64,000 bases of DNA, from assembly GCA_947243795.1 (NCBI GenBank), contig OX365934.1, positions 682,001-746,000 of the forward strand, written 5' to 3'. A program made the translations under genes and the position numbers. Below the pieces are notes generated by a model. The model did no database searches, was not told where the DNA came from, and saw nothing but the letters and a program-made list of their open reading frames with translations. This DNA is from Saccharomyces uvarum (lineage: Eukaryota; Ascomycota; Saccharomycetes; Saccharomycetales; Saccharomycetaceae). Below are positions 40,091 to 49,925 of the stretch, piece after piece. Every line of letters starts with the position of its first letter. The first letter of the stretch is position 1.

Positions 40091-42232
40091 TCAAATATCC
40101 AAATATTCCATAGTGTAAGTGGGCAAGGCTTGTTTTTGAGATGTTGTACTATCCGAGTTCATATTAGTAAACCCATGTTGAGAACCCTTTGTTTCAACCA
40201 GATTCCATAATTCTGTGTTTCTTTCGGCAATTTCCACTTGCTTATCGATATACGACGCTAGGTTATCCAAGAGGGCACCTTCTAATGAGAATAGCCCAAT
40301 GGAATCCAGCACTAGTGATAAAAGTTGGAATAACTGAGAGCTTTGGCTATGGTTGAGGTTTTCTAATGAGCTATCTTCATCGGTGTTTGTTATGAAGTCG
40401 ATAAAGTTTTGAATGTCTAGTTTGCTTAAATTTTTCATTTCTTGTTTGATTGAATCCCTTGTGAAATCTTGAAGAATTCTAAATGAGATATCTAGTAATA
40501 ATTCTTTGTTTCTTATGGAAAATAATTCCTCGAGCAATTCATTTAATGGTAAATTTGGACACGTTACGATCGCCTGTTTAAACAGCCTTGGTTGATCTCT
40601 TAAACGGGATAGCAAGTTATGTGTGCGGTTCAGTGGAAACAGTGGATGGGTGAGTAAAAACGTTAGAGCCTTTGGATAATCATTTCCGTTGAATTTCTCG
40701 AAAATTAAGTCTAAAACTTTATTCAGAAATTCAGAATCAGAAATAAATCTATCCTTTTCAGTGTAATGCTCTTCCTTTACTTTCAGATCTCTGAAAAAGA
40801 TGTCATCAAATGAAGCGACATCATTACTTTTGAGAGCAGAAATTTTTTTAATAATTTCGTCGTACTGAAAGGCAGGGACGCCTATGTTCCCATCAATGTC
40901 GTTACGTTTCACCATATTGTCAGCCACTTTTTCATCATCAAATAGTGGTTTCAAGACAACAGAGGAGGTATCATTTTTGCCAATTTGGAAACTTTTACCC
41001 AAGGAATCTTTCAGCGTATTAGTTCCGACATCAATATTGATAATTTCTAACGAGGACGTTGGGTTTGGACCATTCTTAGTTGAGATACCAATTGCTATTG
41101 TTTTTGAATTCTGTGACTTCTCTGAGTCAATCACCGCAGATCTCAACAGTTGGAAGGTTCTCACATGAGTTAATTCTCTCTGGTTCAGAATCGAACAGTG
41201 TAATAAGTCAAGCAAGTAAATGATGTTATTCACGGTCAATAAAATCCTGTTTACTGAAACAGGTTGAAAAGAAATCAAATCGTTTTCGGAAGTAGGTTTA
41301 TTGATTAATGGGACATCGATAATCTGTTGTAATTGGCAATGTGGTAAGGAGTAAACGTATATCTTACCTTGATTCAATTTGTAAAGCTTACCGAACTGGT
41401 AACAAAATTTGGAATTTTCAAAAGAAAATCCCTCAATGATTGTAGAAGACAGCTCTTTAATGGGTGAACTTTCTTTGCTTTCAAAATCTGATAGTTCGAA
41501 TAATTTGTAACAAACCTTATCATCCTCTAATGGGCACAGAACAAACATAAATTCTGTGCCATTTTCGGTAAACCATTTGGCATATTTCAAGTTACCGTAT
41601 GAGATATCGAATGAGTGTAAAAGTTTTAGTTTGAAATCATAAAATTCAACCAACCCATTCTGTAACACAGCGATGACTAAACTATTTTTAGCATCGATTT
41701 TAATGTTCATAACCTTATCTTTTGTTTTAATCTTATACTGAGATAAGAGGTCGTCCGTACCTGTGTAAGCTTTATTGTCAGTGCCATTCTCAGTCAAGTG
41801 CTCATGGGAGGTATCGTCATTATTCTCTACCGCTTTGGTGATGACATTTAATGTGTAATTACCTTTATTTACCATTAACCCAAAAGACCAGATTTCAACA
41901 TCTCTCTTTGATTGAAAGTTGGTAACTTCATGATCGCTTTTGTCGTTGTTGCTAATAGTGGTATCATTTTCAATTTCAACTTGGCCTTCCACAGCATTGC
42001 ATGCAGTGATAATATTTGTAGAAGGTATTGGGTAGTCAAATGTAAGCTTTGGTGTAGGATTGATAATATACTGAGATATAGATGATCCGGATATACCTAA
42101 TGTTATGTTGTTTGTGAATTCATTGAAGGGGCCGTCTGCAACTTGAACATAATCCGCTTGCAAAGAGAAATTGCTCAAAGAGGCTATTTTCGGAAGGGTT
42201 GCTAGCCTGAATGGTTGAGACAAAGAGGGCAT
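40091..42232 (-). CDS. UTP8: Nucleolar t-UTP subunit Utp8
   Basis: Essential subunit of the t-UTP (UTP-A) part of the 90S small-subunit processome, needed for rDNA transcription and early pre-rRNA processing; it also takes part in tRNA export. The start at 42232 (MPSLSQPFRL) gives 713 residues, equal to S. cerevisiae; an in-frame ATG 30 codons upstream is not favoured. The first 450 residues are beta-rich ('ISQYIINPTPKLTFDYPIPS', 'KYAKWFTENGTEFMFVLCPL'), as in a propeller, and the C-terminal part is helical ('LFKQAIVTCPNLPLNELLEE'). Divergent from SYF2, with about 290 bases between the starts. Confidence 0.95.
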   Translation of the reverse strand: MPSLSQPFRLATLPKIASLSNFSLQADYVQVADGPFNEFTNNITLGISGSSISQYIINPTPKLTFDYPIPSTNIITACNAVEGQVEIENDTTISNNDKSDHEVTNFQSKRDVEIWSFGLMVNKGNYTLNVITKAVENNDDTSHEHLTENGTDNKAYTGTDDLLSQYKIKTKDKVMNIKIDAKNSLVIAVLQNGLVEFYDFKLKLLHSFDISYGNLKYAKWFTENGTEFMFVLCPLEDDKVCYKLFELSDFESKESSPIKELSSTIIEGFSFENSKFCYQFGKLYKLNQGKIYVYSLPHCQLQQIIDVPLINKPTSENDLISFQPVSVNRILLTVNNIIYLLDLLHCSILNQRELTHVRTFQLLRSAVIDSEKSQNSKTIAIGISTKNGPNPTSSLEIINIDVGTNTLKDSLGKSFQIGKNDTSSVVLKPLFDDEKVADNMVKRNDIDGNIGVPAFQYDEIIKKISALKSNDVASFDDIFFRDLKVKEEHYTEKDRFISDSEFLNKVLDLIFEKFNGNDYPKALTFLLTHPLFPLNRTHNLLSRLRDQPRLFKQAIVTCPNLPLNELLEELFSIRNKELLLDISFRILQDFTRDSIKQEMKNLSKLDIQNFIDFITNTDEDSSLENLNHSQSSQLFQLLSLVLDSIGLFSLEGALLDNLASYIDKQVEIAERNTELWNLVETKGSQHGFTNMNSDSTTSQKQALPTYTMEYLDI

Positions 42233-42524
42233 TTTGTATGATTGTGGTATCTCAAAAGGACCTGCTGCTTCGTTAGTCTGTGAGTGTGACGTCCACCATA
42301 GAATCTTTAATAAGAACCTCATCTCATCAAATTTTCAAAATTTTCTGGCATTTACTAAAACGAGACGAAAATTTTTGAAAAATTTAAAGATGCCCGTGGA
42401 GAATGACGTTGGATACTAATATCACCCCCATAAGAAACAAATTTAGTGATGAGGAACTCATCGAGACAATGGTTTGGCAGGGGAGTAGTACAAACATTAT
42501 ATTCTGCAAAGCTATTTAAAGAAA

Positions 42525-43163
42525 ATGGATCTGGAAAAATTAGGTAATAAGTTGAAGGAGTTGAAAAGAAGAAGGGTGGACGCATCTTTAAAGACGAGGA
42601 AGTTGGCGGATAGAGAGATCCAGGAAGCCACTTCAAATCGCAAACCAAGAGTCTACAGCATGGAAGATGCAAGTGATGAAGAATTAGTAAGGAAAACAAA
42701 AAGTGATGATAAAGACAAAGCTTTTCATTACACCGTTCAAGAATATAATGCATGGGAACAGAAGCAGAAGCAAAGGAAAAGTGGAAAAACTCAAGGGACT
42801 GGAAATTCATATGACCAACTCGCCAAATTGAGTTATGAAAAAACCATAAGAAATCTCACTACACAGAACTATGATAAGCACGAAAGTTCTGTTAACGAAA
42901 AGGACAGTAAAGATTCTCTGGTAAAGGGTAGGATCGAAAAGATACAGAAGAACACAATAACGGGTAAAATAAGGATTGTAGATGACGATAAATTAGTAAA
43001 TAAACTAGCCTCTACTTTGGAGTCTGAATCGAAGAAGAGATATGATGCAAGAAAGCGGCAAATGGAAAATGTTAAAACACCATCTGGTGTCGAAAGTTTT
43101 ATAAATGATAAGAATAAACAATTCAATGAAAAATTGGGTAGAGAATCAAGGGGTTCGGAGTAG
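42525..43163 (+). CDS. SYF2: Pre-mRNA splicing factor Syf2
   Basis: Non-essential member of the NineTeen Complex associated spliceosome, interacting with Syf1, Clf1 and Isy1 and influencing the first catalytic step and cell-cycle progress. The 212-residue protein (215 in S. cerevisiae) is very basic and helical. It carries the family blocks '[20 protein letters not shown]', '[16 protein letters not shown]' and the C-terminal '[20 protein letters not shown]' followed by '[12 protein letters not shown]', which defines the SYF2 family. No intron is evident. An acidic, variable spacer lies between the first two blocks. Confidence 0.95.
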   Translation: MDLEKLGNKLKELKRRRVDASLKTRKLADREIQEATSNRKPRVYSMEDASDEELVRKTKSDDKDKAFHYTVQEYNAWEQKQKQRKSGKTQGTGNSYDQLAKLSYEKTIRNLTTQNYDKHESSVNEKDSKDSLVKGRIEKIQKNTITGKIRIVDDDKLVNKLASTLESESKKRYDARKRQMENVKTPSGVESFINDKNKQFNEKLGRESRGSE

Positions 43164-43502
43164 GTCATTGCCTTTTAATGTGAATGCAAAGGTAAGGAGA
43201 AACCCTTCGTGTCGTTATACTGGATTCTTTATCTTTTGTCACAATATATTAAGACGAATTAAGGATGCATGATACAAAATTACGGGCAGAAACGCCTTAC
43301 TTGGCACGGTTATATCAATCAAACGATATCGCAAAGTAATTGGTTGAAGAAATATTGATGTAAGTAAATATTAGTACATAAATGGTTATAAAAGAGAAAT
43401 AGAGAGAGATAGATAGAGATAGTCAAAGAGGAATGAAAAAAGAAAAGAAAAAAATGATTAAGAATTGGACATTTTTTTGAGCAGAGAGAAATAACACATT
43501 TT

Positions 43503-46019
43503 TCAAGCATACATAACATCTTCTTCAGTATGGTATTCATACAGCGAGTCATTCTTTGGAACAGCGTGCTTGCTCTCTTGTAAGTTACCGGATGGTGTGT
43601 TAACACGATTTTCGGCCGCATGTAAGCCCGTAGCTTGTTTGTGTTGCTTATCCAAAATCGTTTGTTTCAGAGCCTCGTCAGCATTTTTTTGACGGGTTTG
43701 TTCTTCAATGGCTTTTTCACCTTGTAGCCTTGTTCTTTCTCTTTTGACTGCTTCCAATTCTTCTTCTTCAGCTGCTAATTTGTCTTGTAATTCAGTCAAT
43801 TGGTCATTGTAGGTTTGTTTGACTTGTGTGATTTGCTCTTCATGTTCTAATTGAGCCTGATGAGCCTGTTCTTCTAACTCTTGACGCTGTTTTTCCAACA
43901 AGTTCTCTTCTTTACGTTTTCTTTCTTCGGCCTCTAACTTCAACTGTTCTTCATGAGCACGACGTTCATCTTCAAGTTTTTTGGTGATTGCCGATAAATG
44001 AGTCCTTTCATTGGCGTTTTCTTGCCTAATTATAGTCATTTGGTTCAATAGGGTGGAAATTTGAGTGTCGATATCATTGATTTGTGGTAAATATTCCTTA
44101 TTTTCCACACTTTCCAAGACTTCTACGTTTTTTTCATGTAGCTGTTTATTTTCCTCAGTTTGGGTAATTAAATCATTCTTTTCCTTTTCCAAATTATCAA
44201 TTTCATTTTGAGCTTTGCTTTGTTTCAAATTAATTTGATTGATCTTGAAAATTTGAGCATCCAATTGTTGAGATAAATTACTTAAATTTGTAGTCCAATC
44301 ATTGAACTCCTTTTGAACGTTGGACTTTTCACTATTTAATTCATCGATTTCTGATTTAACATTAGTTTGCTTATTCAAAACTTCATTCTTTTCTTCTAAT
44401 TTTTGCTTTTTCATATTTTCAGTATCTTTAAATATCATTAGTTTTTTATTATTATGCTCGGTGTTAATGTCGATGATTTGTTTAACCAATCTGTTTTTGT
44501 TGACTTCAATCTTTTGAGTAGTTTCTTCTCTCAATTGTTTCATTGAGTTTTCAATTTCGTCAATTTGGTTTTGCAAATCTTGTAGTTTTTCTTTGTATTC
44601 AGTATTTGTGGCATCATATTTGGCCTTTTCCTTGGCTCTTAGATCAACCAGCCATGTTTGGTGAACCTTTTCATCATAATTGATTTTATCATAAACAGCC
44701 TTTGATAAATATCCATGATCTTTCGTCTTTACAATTAATTCAGGGTTTTCTGGAGTGGCCACTGGATTCAAAGGAGCCGTAGCAGTGCCTTTTTTGGCAG
44801 AAGAAGAAGTAGGACTTTTCCATAGAGCAAAAAAGCCGGTTCTTTCCTTTTGTGGACGTTCTTGGAAGGGGACTTTTGGAGCTTTGCTTGGGTCGATTGG
44901 TGTTTTGTCCCCATCAGATTCTGCTTCTGAGGTTTCAGGGGTAGACGTTTCCTCACCATGTTCATATGCTGATGATTGTTCAGTTTCTTCTTCAGCGTCC
45001 GCTACTTCTCCCTTTCCTGCCTCAGTAACAGTGTCCTTCTTTACGACAGATGTTTTCTCCGTTGGCTCTTCAATTGGGGCGACTACTTCTTCTGGAACAG
45101 CATCACTTGTGGCTGCAACGGCTTCTTCTGGAACAGCATCACTTGTGGCTGCAACGGCTTCTTCTGGAACAGCATCACTTGCGGCTGCAACGGCTACTTC
45201 TGGAACATCATCACTTGCAGCTGCAACGGCTACCTCTGGAATATCACTTTGCGCCGTAACAGTTGTAGTTTCTACAACAGCAGGTTCTGCCAAGTTCTGT
45301 CCATCTTTGAAGGTTTCTGGTTCCTGAACTTCCTTTTCGTTGCCGGCGGTTGCCTTTTCTGTGGGCGTAGTCTCGCTTGCGTTTTCCTTCTGTTCTTCTT
45401 CTATAGAAGTAGCTTCATCGGCACTATCTCCGGCGGCACTAGTAGTAGAAGTAGCCGTGGTCGTAGCCGTAGTTGTAGTTTCATTGTCCGCAGTTACGGT
45501 AGCGGAGGCAGTGTCCTCGTCATCTGAAGAAGATAATGTGGTACTAGTGGTATCATCATTTGCATCCCCTGTCAAGTTAGTAATTTTTTGACATTTCTTC
45601 AAATACTTCAAATGTTTCTCTTTCAATTCCAATTCGGTTAACAGCTGATATTGTCTTTCCTCATTCTTAGTTAAATAAGTTGGAAATTTAATATCCTTAG
45701 CTCTTTTGACGTCCTTTGGAATGTTTTTGTATCCCAGATCTTGAGGCTGTTGCTTTGAATAGGGAGAAGTGGCACTAACAGTGGGAAATTTTCTGTTCTT
45801 TGCATCATGCACATACAACCTGTTGTTCTGGTTGCCGCTTAAGGCGTGTTGTCTGAATGGTGAGACCCAGTCTTCCTTGCCTTTAGGCTCATTAGAGACA
45901 ACCTTCTGCAAGAATTGATAGGGCTTTTCCTGCTGTTGTACTTGCTGGTTTTGCGCAGATGACTGATTGATCAATTGCGTGAAGGGGTCGTCTTCCTGAC
46001 GGTTGGTATTGAATAGCAT
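43503..46019 (-). CDS. YGR130C: Eisosome-associated coiled-coil protein
   Basis: 838-residue protein (816 in S288c) reported as an eisosome component with no defined activity. The N-terminal third is disordered, the next third is Thr/Ala/Glu-rich and holds a tandem 12-residue repeat (listed separately), and from about residue 470 to 810 it is a long coiled coil ('YKEKLQDLQNQIDEIENSMK' through 'EELEAVKRERTRLQGEKAIE'). There is no membrane helix. The length difference from S288c is likely due to repeat-number and low-complexity changes. It is divergent with FHN1, also a component of the same plasma-membrane domain. Reb1 and stress-element sites lie upstream. Confidence 0.93.
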   Translation of the reverse strand: MLFNTNRQEDDPFTQLINQSSAQNQQVQQQEKPYQFLQKVVSNEPKGKEDWVSPFRQHALSGNQNNRLYVHDAKNRKFPTVSATSPYSKQQPQDLGYKNIPKDVKRAKDIKFPTYLTKNEERQYQLLTELELKEKHLKYLKKCQKITNLTGDANDDTTSTTLSSSDDEDTASATVTADNETTTTATTTATSTTSAAGDSADEATSIEEEQKENASETTPTEKATAGNEKEVQEPETFKDGQNLAEPAVVETTTVTAQSDIPEVAVAAASDDVPEVAVAAASDAVPEEAVAATSDAVPEEAVAATSDAVPEEVVAPIEEPTEKTSVVKKDTVTEAGKGEVADAEEETEQSSAYEHGEETSTPETSEAESDGDKTPIDPSKAPKVPFQERPQKERTGFFALWKSPTSSSAKKGTATAPLNPVATPENPELIVKTKDHGYLSKAVYDKINYDEKVHQTWLVDLRAKEKAKYDATNTEYKEKLQDLQNQIDEIENSMKQLREETTQKIEVNKNRLVKQIIDINTEHNNKKLMIFKDTENMKKQKLEEKNEVLNKQTNVKSEIDELNSEKSNVQKEFNDWTTNLSNLSQQLDAQIFKINQINLKQSKAQNEIDNLEKEKNDLITQTEENKQLHEKNVEVLESVENKEYLPQINDIDTQISTLLNQMTIIRQENANERTHLSAITKKLEDERRAHEEQLKLEAEERKRKEENLLEKQRQELEEQAHQAQLEHEEQITQVKQTYNDQLTELQDKLAAEEEELEAVKRERTRLQGEKAIEEQTRQKNADEALKQTILDKQHKQATGLHAAENRVNTPSGNLQESKHAVPKNDSLYEYHTEEDVMYA
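45080..45250 (-). repeat. 36-bp tandem repeat inside YGR130C
   Basis: The phrase TCTGGAAC or close variants recurs at 45091, 45127, 45163, 45199 and 45235, exactly 36 bases apart, so about five units. Each codes for 12 residues of the type A-A-T-S-D-A-V-P-E-E-A-V on the minus strand. The central copies are nearly identical at DNA level, which indicates recent unequal exchange or slippage. Confidence 0.9.
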
Positions 46020-46892
46020 AGTTGTAATCCGTGATTAGCTGGCCACTTTCTTCTATGTTTGTGTAATCGAAAACGAAAATATAATCAAAGAAAAGTCTGC
46101 CGTGCGTTAAGTACAAGATGATGGTACGTGCCGAAAATGATGCACGGAGACGTGCTTGTCGTCCATCATTGTTCAGGATGCTATCACCCCTCTCCCAGTT
46201 ATTCTCTCCTCGCTTCCTCAATTGAGAAAGGCAGCCTGTTACCCGGTCGTACCCCTTATTTTTATTCAGCCGTTTAAGGTGAGAACCCTTTACCTCATCG
46301 CCCTTTGCAGATCGTTTCACTACTAAACGGGCCAGTGATGATGGATGTTCTGCCACGTACTAGTAGTTATGTGCTCGGTTAGTGAATGGGAACTGGGACG
46401 GGAAACAGGATTCGATTATTTGCCCTCTGTTATGGAGAGTAGAACGATGTCTTGCATGCTGCAGTTAAAACGCTGTCATATTTTTATAGCCGGTCTTCTT
46501 AACGGAGATCACTTATTGGATTTAGATACGTGGGCATCGCACCCGTCGTTGAGAGCTCTCTTCTATTGGCCTGCTCTTGCTGCGCCGCATTGTGGTCGGT
46601 GCCGGTGGAATATGGCGCATGCGTTTTCGAGAATTTTTACCCTTTTACGAACTCTCTGGCGGCAGGCCGTTTAGAATCTGTTGAAGATTCCCTTTACGAA
46701 CGAGCCGTGTTTATACCAAGCAACTCAGAAGGAGGAGCGCTACTACTCCTTGCATATACATAGATATAAAATAATAATGATCGATTGCGTAGTTAGTAAA
46801 TCTTGTAGGTGCCGCTCTTCTTGCAATTAGAGTGAACTGAGAAAAAAAAATACTAAGCTTCTCGAAGGCAATTCACACAATCACAATAATAT
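46020..46892. promoter_or_regulatory. Shared YGR130C / FHN1 promoter
   Basis: 873 bases between two divergent genes. On the YGR130C side there is a Reb1 core TTACCCG (46239-46245) and two CCCCT stress elements (46187-46191 and 46252-46256), about 170-240 bases before that gene's start. Such elements bind Msn2/4. No gene is supported; the open frames here are short and unconserved in look. Confidence 0.55.
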
Positions 46893-47417
46893 ATGCTATC
46901 CGTTGCAGACAACATAGTGCGCATCATCAATGCTGTTTTTCTGATAATATCAATAGGTCTGATCAGCGGCTTGATAAGCACGCAGACCAAGCATAGTTCC
47001 AGAGTGAACTTTTGTATGTTTGCCGCTGCTTACGGTCTACTCACAGATTCATTTTACGGTTGCTTGGCCAATTTTTGGTCATCGTTAACATATCCAGCAA
47101 TCATGTTCGTCCTGGATTTTTTAAATTTTCTATTTACATTTATAGCAGGTACTGCTTTAGCCGTGGGCATAAGATGTCATTCGTGTGGCAATAAAACTTA
47201 CCTGGATAATAATAAGATCACACAGGGCTCAGGTTCAAGATGCCATCAGGCAAAAGCTGCTGTGGCATTCTTCTACTTTTCCTGTATTTTGTTTCTGATC
47301 AAAGTGGTGGTATCTATAGCTGTTATGGTTCAAAACGGTGGTATTGGCTTTGGTAACAACTTCGGTAGAAGAAGGGCAAGAAGACAAATGGGAATTCCCA
47401 CGATTTCTCAGGTCTAG
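46893..47417 (+). CDS. FHN1: Nce102-like MCC membrane protein Fhn1
   Basis: 174-residue four-helix membrane protein of the MARVEL/Nce102 family, paralogue of Nce102, located in the plasma-membrane compartment of Can1 (MCC) that overlies eisosomes. Helices are visible at about 7-28, 38-58, 68-95 and 125-148. The segment 'FTFIAGTALAVGIRCHSC' after helix 3 is the family hallmark. The C-terminus is basic (GRRRARRQ) and cytosolic, ending in 'PTISQV'. A near-match to the origin consensus inside the gene (47132-47142) is probably chance. Nce102 senses sphingolipids; Fhn1 can partly replace it. Confidence 0.94.
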   Translation: MLSVADNIVRIINAVFLIISIGLISGLISTQTKHSSRVNFCMFAAAYGLLTDSFYGCLANFWSSLTYPAIMFVLDFLNFLFTFIAGTALAVGIRCHSCGNKTYLDNNKITQGSGSRCHQAKAAVAFFYFSCILFLIKVVVSIAVMVQNGGIGFGNNFGRRRARRQMGIPTISQV

Positions 47418-47740
47418 ATCCGCCACTATAAACAAGCATTAATCATCCAGATGCAGCCGATAGTCGTTTCTTTTATATAACAATTGCATTAAATAAAATT
47501 CAATAAAAAATTTTGTTAGAAGCATCGGGTTGAAGTAAGCGTATTTGCGTATACTCATGTGCACACCTATGTGTATATATTAAACAACAGAGTGATGATA
47601 TTTATAGTATGTTTTTTTGTCAATAATTAAAGTAAAAAATATAGAAGATGTTGTTGGCGTGGTTTCCCTTATATATACAAGTTCATAACATAACAGAGAC
47701 TAGTTTTTTTCTTATTTTTTTTTTAGTTTCGTTTCATTGA
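47418..47740. other. Convergent 3' region, FHN1 / PHB1
   Basis: 323 AT-rich bases with A/T runs and TATATA elements. Two 3' UTRs and no gene. Confidence 0.5.
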
Positions 47741-48604
47741 TTAACGACCAATATTTAAAAGCAAGGAGTTGGGAGATCCTGAAGATTCGCCGTTACCACT
47801 ACCGGCGTGTTGACTTGGTAAATAGATAACATTGCTGGAATTGGCCAGAGTTTGGGCAATGTCCTTAGAGGCTTCTAATCTTCTAATCAATAGCAAACCA
47901 TCACCCACTTTAGCCAAAGCTTTTGAAATGTATTCAGCACTTTCTGCTTCACCTTCTGCTCTAATAACTGAGGCTTGCCTTTCTTGCTCTGCCTTTTCGA
48001 CGATGAACTTGGCCCTTTCAGCATCTTGTTGTGCAATTTGCTTTTGTTCAACGGCTTTAGTGAATTCGGGGCCAAACGTCATATGGGTGATTGAGACATC
48101 TTCCAGCTTAATACCAAATTCATTGGCTCTTGTTGAAAGTTCTTTTCTGATCTTTTGAGAAATGATCTCTCTTTGAGTAATCAACTCGGCTGCGTCAAAC
48201 TGTGCCACTATAGACTTTAACACTTCGTTACCAATGGATGGTAACACTCTCTCATCATAATCAAGACCCAAATTTTGATATATGGAAGGCAGTTGTAAAA
48301 CCTCTGGTCGATGCAAGACTCTTAATGTTAAGGACACCATTTGTAAATCTCTAGTACCAGTGTTCGTAGCAATACTCTTTGGTTTTGTTCTCACATCGTA
48401 TATGATCGCCTTTTGTAACCAAGGCACCAGAAAATGGGTACCTTCACCCACAACCTGTTGCTTCACACCATTGATTCTGTCAAAGATAACACCACGAGAA
48501 CCACCTTTCACGTCATACATGGAGTACTGAAGCCCACTGACAACAAGGCCAATGGGTAACGCCACCTTGGTGATGATGTCGATGAACCTGCTTGGATTAG
48601 ACAT
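47741..48604 (-). CDS. PHB1: Prohibitin subunit Phb1
   Basis: With Phb2 it forms large rings in the mitochondrial inner membrane that stabilise new respiratory subunits and regulate the m-AAA protease. It has 287 residues, as in S. cerevisiae. A short N-terminal hydrophobic stretch ('IITKVALPIGLVVSGLQYSM', about 9-28) anchors it. The SPFH domain spans about 25-190 ('GVIFDRINGVKQQVVGEGTH', 'QYQNLGLDYDERVLPSIGNE'-like core), followed by a coiled coil (about 180-250, 'VEKAEQERQASVIRAEGEAE'). All domain hallmarks are kept. The start at 48604 leaves the N-terminal anchor intact. Confidence 0.97.
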   Translation of the reverse strand: MSNPSRFIDIITKVALPIGLVVSGLQYSMYDVKGGSRGVIFDRINGVKQQVVGEGTHFLVPWLQKAIIYDVRTKPKSIATNTGTRDLQMVSLTLRVLHRPEVLQLPSIYQNLGLDYDERVLPSIGNEVLKSIVAQFDAAELITQREIISQKIRKELSTRANEFGIKLEDVSITHMTFGPEFTKAVEQKQIAQQDAERAKFIVEKAEQERQASVIRAEGEAESAEYISKALAKVGDGLLLIRRLEASKDIAQTLANSSNVIYLPSQHAGSGNGESSGSPNSLLLNIGR

Positions 48605-49105
48605 TATTTCTAGATTACTTAGTGTTCAAAATAGAGTTATGACCGCTGCTGACCACTGCTGACCGTTATACTCAAACAATTGTTCTTGCCTCTGCTCTTG
48701 CTGCACCACACACTTCAACTATCACATCCAGAAATGTCAATCTCCTTTCCCTGAAATTACAAATGCGGTCTTCTGGGTTACCCGTGCTGTAATTAAGGGC
48801 GTTATTACTCAGATATATAGCTGGCTCATGCTCAAACAGGTTAGCTCTAAGGATACTGAGTTTGGCATGTTGGCCACATCCATTAACTAACATCCCTGTG
48901 CTTGAAATAATAAATGTACTAGGGGTGCAGAGGTTAGTTTATTGGTTATTAATCTCTTCTTGTGTAGGACGTGAAAGTGCCGGGTGATGCTGCCGCACAT
49001 TGGAGGTAGCTTGAAGGACGCACGAAGCACCTGCTTCTATACAAGTGGCATGCTCACGGCTCTCAAAACGTAGAAACCTTATATACTTCAATATCAAATA
49101 CATGC
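48605..49105. promoter_or_regulatory. Divergent PHB1 / PEX4 promoter
   Basis: 501 bases. A Reb1 core TTACCCG lies at 48778-48784. A 10-base tandem repeat (TGACCRCTGC, two and a half copies) lies at 48640-48665, just before the PHB1 start and so probably in its 5' UTR. I see no complete oleate-response element for PEX4. Confidence 0.5.
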
Positions 49106-49603
49106 ATGTCGAGGATCACGAAGGAATACAGACTCATACGGAAGACACTGGCTAGTGATGATCCGACTTTCAACCCCTACCGGGGTATAATCGAATCGCT
49201 CAACCCAATTGATGAAACAGACTTGAGCAAATGGGAAGCCACGATATATGGTCCGGAACACACACCCTATGAACATTATCAGTTCCGGATGCTGATAAAC
49301 GTCCCTGATTCTTACCCAATGGCACCGCCGAAGATAATGTTCGAAAAAGATGCTATACTGCACTGTAACATTAAGTCAGTCACGGGGGAAATATGTCTCG
49401 ACATCCTCAAGCCGCAGGACTGGACACCAGTATGGGATCTGTTACACTGTGTTCATGCGGTTTGGAGGCTTTTAAGGGAACCCGTTTGTGATTCACCGCT
49501 GGACGTGGATATGGGCAATATAATCCGTTGTGGCGACACAAGAGCATACCAAGGGATTGTAAAGTACTTCCTGACAGAGAGAGAACGCAATAACCACACT
49601 TAA
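49106..49603 (+). CDS. PEX4: Peroxisomal ubiquitin-conjugating enzyme Pex4
   Basis: E2 that, anchored by Pex22 on the peroxisome, mono-ubiquitinates Pex5 on its cysteine so that the receptor can be recycled. Starting at 49106 it has 165 residues. The UBC fold is complete: 'PYRGIIESLNPIDETDLSKW', 'SYPMAPPKIMF', the H-C-N line 'LHCNIKSVTGEIC' with active Cys97 (equal to Cys115 of S288c), and 'WTPVWDLLHCVHAVWRLL'. S288c is annotated 18 residues longer; here no ATG exists in frame in the preceding 28 codons, so the shorter start is the only one. The gene is divergent from PHB1. Confidence 0.94.
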   Translation: MSRITKEYRLIRKTLASDDPTFNPYRGIIESLNPIDETDLSKWEATIYGPEHTPYEHYQFRMLINVPDSYPMAPPKIMFEKDAILHCNIKSVTGEICLDILKPQDWTPVWDLLHCVHAVWRLLREPVCDSPLDVDMGNIIRCGDTRAYQGIVKYFLTERERNNHT

Positions 49604-49925
49604 TGTCGTTCAAACTGTATGGCCCTATGAATGACTAGTGATGGCGGCTAGTTTTATATTGGTGGCGTTTTTTGGTCTTACCCGCACAGCACAGACATTA
49701 TTACAAACGCTTTAACAAATTGCACGTATATATGCGTATATTGGCACATTTTTATATACATATATAAAGGTAATAAGGAACTCACACTTGTGGAGAATAA
49801 CCTGTATTATATATACAGTTGCTCACGGTGATACTGAACTTAATTCTGGCAGTCAAGTGTATTATTGAAGGAATTATTTTCCAAGTTTTTTTTTTCATAA
49901 CGTATTTAAAGATTGAACCAAGGTG
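49604..49925. other. Intergenic region, PEX4 to CAF130
   Basis: 322 AT-rich bases with TA-rich clusters and a T run at 49886-49895 just before CAF130. No gene is seen. Confidence 0.4.

Noticed and set aside
42233-42322. 30-codon N-terminal extension of UTP8
   Set aside because: The S. cerevisiae start aligns at 42232 and gives exactly 713 residues. The extension has no known counterpart.
44755-45591. Several overlapping plus-strand frames of 65-190 residues
   Set aside because: Mirror images of the low-complexity and 36-bp repeat region of YGR130C; repetitive residues only.
47132-47142. 11/11 ARS core match in FHN1 (a similar one at 35615-35625 in VSB1)
   Set aside because: Both are inside coding sequence and lack the extended consensus. 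Chance matches are expected in 64 kb of AT-rich DNA.
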